Assembly (NCBI GenBank): GCA_040218145.1
Contig: JAVJQK010000040.1
Coordinates: 1 to 60,480, forward strand
Reading direction: 5' to 3'
Source: Sandaracinaceae bacterium
GTDB taxonomy: Bacteria > Myxococcota_A > Polyangia > Polyangiales > Sandaracinaceae
Length of the DNA: 60,480 nt
Numbering within the stretch: position 1 is the first letter of the stretch; every line of letters starts with the position of its first letter. The notes under the pieces were generated by a model. That model did not search any database, was not told the DNA's origin, and saw only the letters and a list, made by a program, of their open reading frames with translations. Of the stretch, positions 57,624 through 60,480 are shown piece after piece. Both the position numbers and the translations under genes were made by a program.

Positions 57624-60480
57624 GCTTCGACCCCATCGCGATCGTCGGGCGCGGCTGCGTGCTGCCCGGGGCCCGGAGCCCCGCGGCGCTCTGGTCGCTC
57701 GTGGCCGAAGGGCGCGACGCGATCGGCCCCGTGCCCCCGGGGCGCTGGCGCGTCGACGAGGGGCGCATCCTCACGCGCGATCCCGGGCAGAGCGCCGACC
57801 GCGCCTGGTCCGACCGCGGGGGCTACGTGCGCGACTTCCCGCCCTCCGCTCGGGACCCGGTCTTCGCCTGGCCCCTCGACGCGGGCCGACAGGCGTACGC
57901 GGAGGCGGGGCTCGAGCCCGGCCGGCGCGGCGGCGCGATCCTCGGCAACCTGTCTTTCCCGAGCGCAGCTCACGCGGCGCTCGCCGAGGACCACTGGATG
58001 GGCCGGCCTCGCCGCGTCAATCCGCGCGAGCGCTTCCACTCGAGCCAGCCCGCCGTGCAGCTCGCGCGCGCGCTCGGGCTCGACGGCGCGGCGAGCTACT
58101 GCCTCGACGCGGCCTGCGCCTCCAGCCTCTACGCCATCCGGCTCGCGTGCGAGGCGCTGCACGACGAGCGCGCCGACGTGATGCTCGCGGGCGCGGTCAA
58201 CTGCACCGACGATCTCTTCATCCACGTCGGCTTCTGCGCGCTCGACGCGCTCAGCAAGACCGGGCGGAGCCGCCCCTTCCACCCCGAGGCCGACGGGCTC
58301 GTCCCGGGGGAGGGCGCCGCGGTGGTGGCCCTGATGCGGCTGTCCGACGCGCGCGCCGAGGGCCGACCCGTCCTCGGCGTGATCCGGAGCGTGGGGCTCG
58401 CCAACGACGGCCGCGCGCGCGGCTTCCTCGCGCCTTCCGAGGAGGGGCAGGTCCGCGCGATGCGCGCCGCGTATGCGCAAGCGGGTCTGTCTCCCGCCGA
58501 CGTCGCCTGGATCGAGTGCCACGCCACGGGCACGCCGGTGGGGGACGCGGCGGAGATCCGGAGCACGAGCGAGGTCTTCGCGGACGCGGGGGAGATCCCC
58601 ATCGGATCGCTCAAGGCCAACCTCGGGCACCTCATCACGGCGGCGGGCGCGGCGGGGCTGCTCAAGGTGCTGGGCGCGCTCGAGCACGGGCTGCGCCCGC
58701 CGACGCCGCACCTCGATCGGGTGACCGACGCGCTCGAGGGCGCGCCGCTCCGCGTGGTGCGCGAGCCCGAGCGCTGGCAGGGCCCTCGCCGCGCGGCGAT
58801 CAGCGCCTTCGGCTTCGGCGGCAACGACGCGCACCTCGTCGTCGAGGCGGACGGCGAGACCGCGCCCGCGCGGCGCGCGACGACGTCGACGGCGCCGATC
58901 GCGATCGTGGGGGTCGGCGCGAAGGTGGGCGCGCTCGAGTCGGCCGACGCGTTCCGGGACGCGCTGAGGACGGGCCGCGGGGGCCGCCGCGCGGAGCGGG
59001 TGCGCCTGCCGCTCGACGCCCTGAGGTCGCCGCCCGCCGACCTCGAAGCCGCGCTCGGCCAGCAGACGATGATCCTCGCCGCCGCCCTCGACGCCGCGCC
59101 CGATCGTCTCGACCCCGAGCGGACGGGCGTGCTCGTCGGCATGCAGTGCGACTCCGAGATCGCCCGCTACGGCGCGCGCTGGCGGAGCGCCGAGGACGCG
59201 GACCGCTTCGCGCCCGTGCTGAAGGCGGCCGGCGTGCTCGGTACGATGCCGAACATCCCCGCCAACCGGCTCAACGCGCAGCTCGACCTGCGCGGGCCGA
59301 GCTACACGTTGAGCGCCGACGCGCTGAGCGGGCTGCGCGCGCTCGAGATCGCCAGCCGCGCGCTCCGTTCGGGCGAGCTGGAGACGGCCTTCGTCGGCGC
59401 GGTGGATCTCAGCTGCGAGCCCGTGCACGAGGCGGCGGCGGGAGAGGTCCTGGATGAGGCGCGCGGCGGCGACGCGGCGGTGATGCTCGTGCTCGAGCGG
59501 CTCGACGTGGCGCGGGCGAAGGAGCGTCCGGTGCTGGCGATCCTCGAAGACGACGCGGGATTCGAGACGGTCGGCCCCTCGCTGGCCGCGCGCTTCGGCC
59601 ACGCGCACGCGGCCCGTGGGCTGCTGGAGCTGGCCGCGCTCGCGCTCGAGGGGCGCACCGCGACGCTCCGGATGGAGGGGCTTGGTGGGGAGTGGGCGAC
59701 GATCTCCGTGCGCCCCGACCCCGAGACGCAGGACCCGCCCCTCGGCATGCGGCCCGCCCGCCGGTACCTGACGTTGCCGGCGCACCCGCCGAGCCTGCTC
59801 TCGGCGGCGCCGGCGGGGGATCTACCGGCCGCTCCCAGGCTGCCGCCGGTGGAGACCGGCTGGGTGGACCTGCCGCAGGCCGAGCACCTCGGGCTGCGCG
59901 TGGACGCGGCGCGGGAGAGCGCACCGACACCGAGCCCGACGAACGGGAGCGGCTCGCACGCGCTGCTGGCCCAGCTGCGCGCGCACCAAGCGCACGTCGC
60001 GGCGATGCACCGCGAGTTCCTCGAGACGCAGAGCAGGTTGCACGCGGAGTTCCTCGCCGGCCGAGCTCGCGCGGCGGAGGCGCTGATCGCGAGCGGCGCC
60101 GCGGCCGCCTCGGAGAGGGACGGGTCGGCGGCCGTGTCTGCTTCGGGCGCGGCGCCTGAATCCGCTGCCGCGTCCGCTCCCGCATCCGCGACCGCTTCCG
60201 CTCCCGCTCCCGCTCCCGCATCCGCTCCCGCTCCCGCTCCCGCTCCCGCTCCCGCGCCCGCTCCCGCTCCCGCTCCCGCTCCCGCACCCGCGCCCGCTCC
60301 CGCTCCCGCTCCCGCTGCCGCATCCGCTACCGCTCGCGTCTCCGCTGCGGCATCAGCGACCGCTGCCGCATCCGCATCCGCGTCCGCATCCGCGACCGCT
60401 GCCGCGTCCGCGTCCGCATCCGCGCCCGCTGCCGGATCCGCGCCCGCTGCCGGATCCGCGCTCCCTGCCGGAGCCGCGCT
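57620..60480 (+). CDS. pfa3: PUFA synthase subunit Pfa3-like: KS-CLF..., continues past the window
   Basis: Only the first 953 residues are present, with no stop codon before the window ends. KS, residues 1-420: Cys166 (DAACASS), ECHATGTPVGD and LGHLITAAGAAG. Chain-length-factor-like domain, about 425-710: GVLVGMQCDSE, then SADALSGLRAL at the site where a KS has Cys, so it is inactive as in CLFs. A helical linker (LRAHQAHVAAMHREFLE) and a long Ala/Pro/Ser linker follow. In known myxobacterial PUFA operons the AT, DH and acyltransferase domains come next, so they are expected downstream. The start ATGA overlaps Pfa2. Confidence 0.85.
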   Translation, partial: MSFDPIAIVGRGCVLPGARSPAALWSLVAEGRDAIGPVPPGRWRVDEGRILTRDPGQSADRAWSDRGGYVRDFPPSARDPVFAWPLDAGRQAYAEAGLEPGRRGGAILGNLSFPSAAHAALAEDHWMGRPRRVNPRERFHSSQPAVQLARALGLDGAASYCLDAACASSLYAIRLACEALHDERADVMLAGAVNCTDDLFIHVGFCALDALSKTGRSRPFHPEADGLVPGEGAAVVALMRLSDARAEGRPVLGVIRSVGLANDGRARGFLAPSEEGQVRAMRAAYAQAGLSPADVAWIECHATGTPVGDAAEIRSTSEVFADAGEIPIGSLKANLGHLITAAGAAGLLKVLGALEHGLRPPTPHLDRVTDALEGAPLRVVREPERWQGPRRAAISAFGFGGNDAHLVVEADGETAPARRATTSTAPIAIVGVGAKVGALESADAFRDALRTGRGGRRAERVRLPLDALRSPPADLEAALGQQTMILAAALDAAPDRLDPERTGVLVGMQCDSEIARYGARWRSAEDADRFAPVLKAAGVLGTMPNIPANRLNAQLDLRGPSYTLSADALSGLRALEIASRALRSGELETAFVGAVDLSCEPVHEAAAGEVLDEARGGDAAVMLVLERLDVARAKERPVLAILEDDAGFETVGPSLAARFGHAHAARGLLELAALALEGRTATLRMEGLGGEWATISVRPDPETQDPPLGMRPARRYLTLPAHPPSLLSAAPAGDLPAAPRLPPVETGWVDLPQAEHLGLRVDAARESAPTPSPTNGSGSHALLAQLRAHQAHVAAMHREFLETQSRLHAEFLAGRARAAEALIASGAAAASERDGSAAVSASGAAPESAAASAPASATASAPAPAPASAPAPAPAPAPAPAPAPAPAPAPAPAPAPAPAAASATARVSAAASATAAASASASASATAAASASASAPAAGSAPAAGSALPAGAA
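60166..60480 (+). repeat. GCTCCC/GCATCC coding repeat (Ala-Pro-Ser linker), runs off the window
   Basis: Hexamer repeats CGCTCCCGCTCC and CGCATCCGC encode (AP)n and (AS)n between the CLF and the unseen downstream domains. It is similar in style to the Ser-Ala linker at 26338. The uniform codons make slippage or assembly error possible here. Confidence 0.8.

Noticed and set aside
51285..59785. Several long minus-strand frames under the PUFA synthase genes
   Set aside because: Shadows of the KS, ACP, KR and CLF coding frames. No motifs and no start signals.
1..60480. tRNA, rRNA, riboswitch, prophage or plasmid modules
   Set aside because: The gaps are short and I saw no cloverleaf, rRNA core sequence, integrase, capsid or replication gene. 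A covariance-model scan would be needed to exclude small RNAs.

Overview
The window is very GC-rich DNA from what looks like a myxobacterium, probably of the Sandaracinus/Polyangia type. The evidence is a protein with twelve Myxococcus-type cysteine-rich repeats and a MYXO-CTERM tail (34909-36957), several Cys-rich exported lipoproteins with an N-terminal lipobox, a myxobacterial-style polyunsaturated fatty acid (PUFA) synthase operon ordered ER, KS-MAT-ACP-KR-DH, KS-CLF (49879 to the window end), and degenerate kinase and PilZ regulators. Several of these are families I recognise mainly from Myxococcota. No rRNA, tRNA, CRISPR array, phage or plasmid backbone was seen.

Layout. 1-360: two abutting long palindromes, then a ceramide-glucosyltransferase-like gene. 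1.8-8.7 kb: small redox and metabolic genes, including a minus-strand operon (cysteine hydrolase, thiolase, LysR regulator, flavin split-barrel protein, VOC protein). 8.75-9.57 kb: Nei-type DNA glycosylase. 9.7-17.0 kb: a four-gene operon resembling srfABC, with an actin/Hsp70-fold ATPase (SrfB-like), a small unknown protein, a membrane-anchored linker protein (possibly SrfA-like) and a large dynamin-like GTPase (SrfC-like). This is the least understood multi-gene system here. 17-23.9 kb: envelope proteins (Cys-rich lipoprotein, PAP2 phosphatase, barrel-like protein, multi-pass membrane protein, Sel1 protein). 24-31 kb: EAL protein, a receiver/PATAN-like TPR protein with huge low-complexity linkers, a di-haem oxidoreductase plus imelysin lipoprotein pair (likely iron-related), a pseudokinase and Tpx. 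31.6-37 kb: histone-H1-like protein, transglutaminase lipoprotein and the MYXO-CTERM protein. 37-43.8 kb: lipoprotein, M20 peptidase, and a PATAN / pseudokinase-PilZ / PilZ cluster. 43.8-46.4 kb: a lower-GC island with one intact and one broken lipoprotein gene, short repeats and a Y1 (HUH) transposase. 46.6-49.3 kb: a HEAT / CDF transporter / haem-motif lipoprotein operon. 49.4-49.8 kb: a half-palindrome abutting a truncated Uma2 nuclease gene. 49.9 kb to the end: PUFA synthase, continuing off the window.

Two genome-scale signals stand out beyond the genes. First, there are at least two families of long (about 70-185 nt) intergenic near-palindromes. Within a family only a short core is conserved. 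The arms differ completely between copies, yet each copy pairs with itself. Second, about ten genes have a TANNNT-like hexamer only 5-9 nt before the start codon and no Shine-Dalgarno sequence, which suggests that leaderless transcription is common in this organism.

Gene functions below are inferred from protein motifs read by eye. Starts were chosen from Shine-Dalgarno sites, 4-nt overlaps, signal peptides or the -10 pattern.
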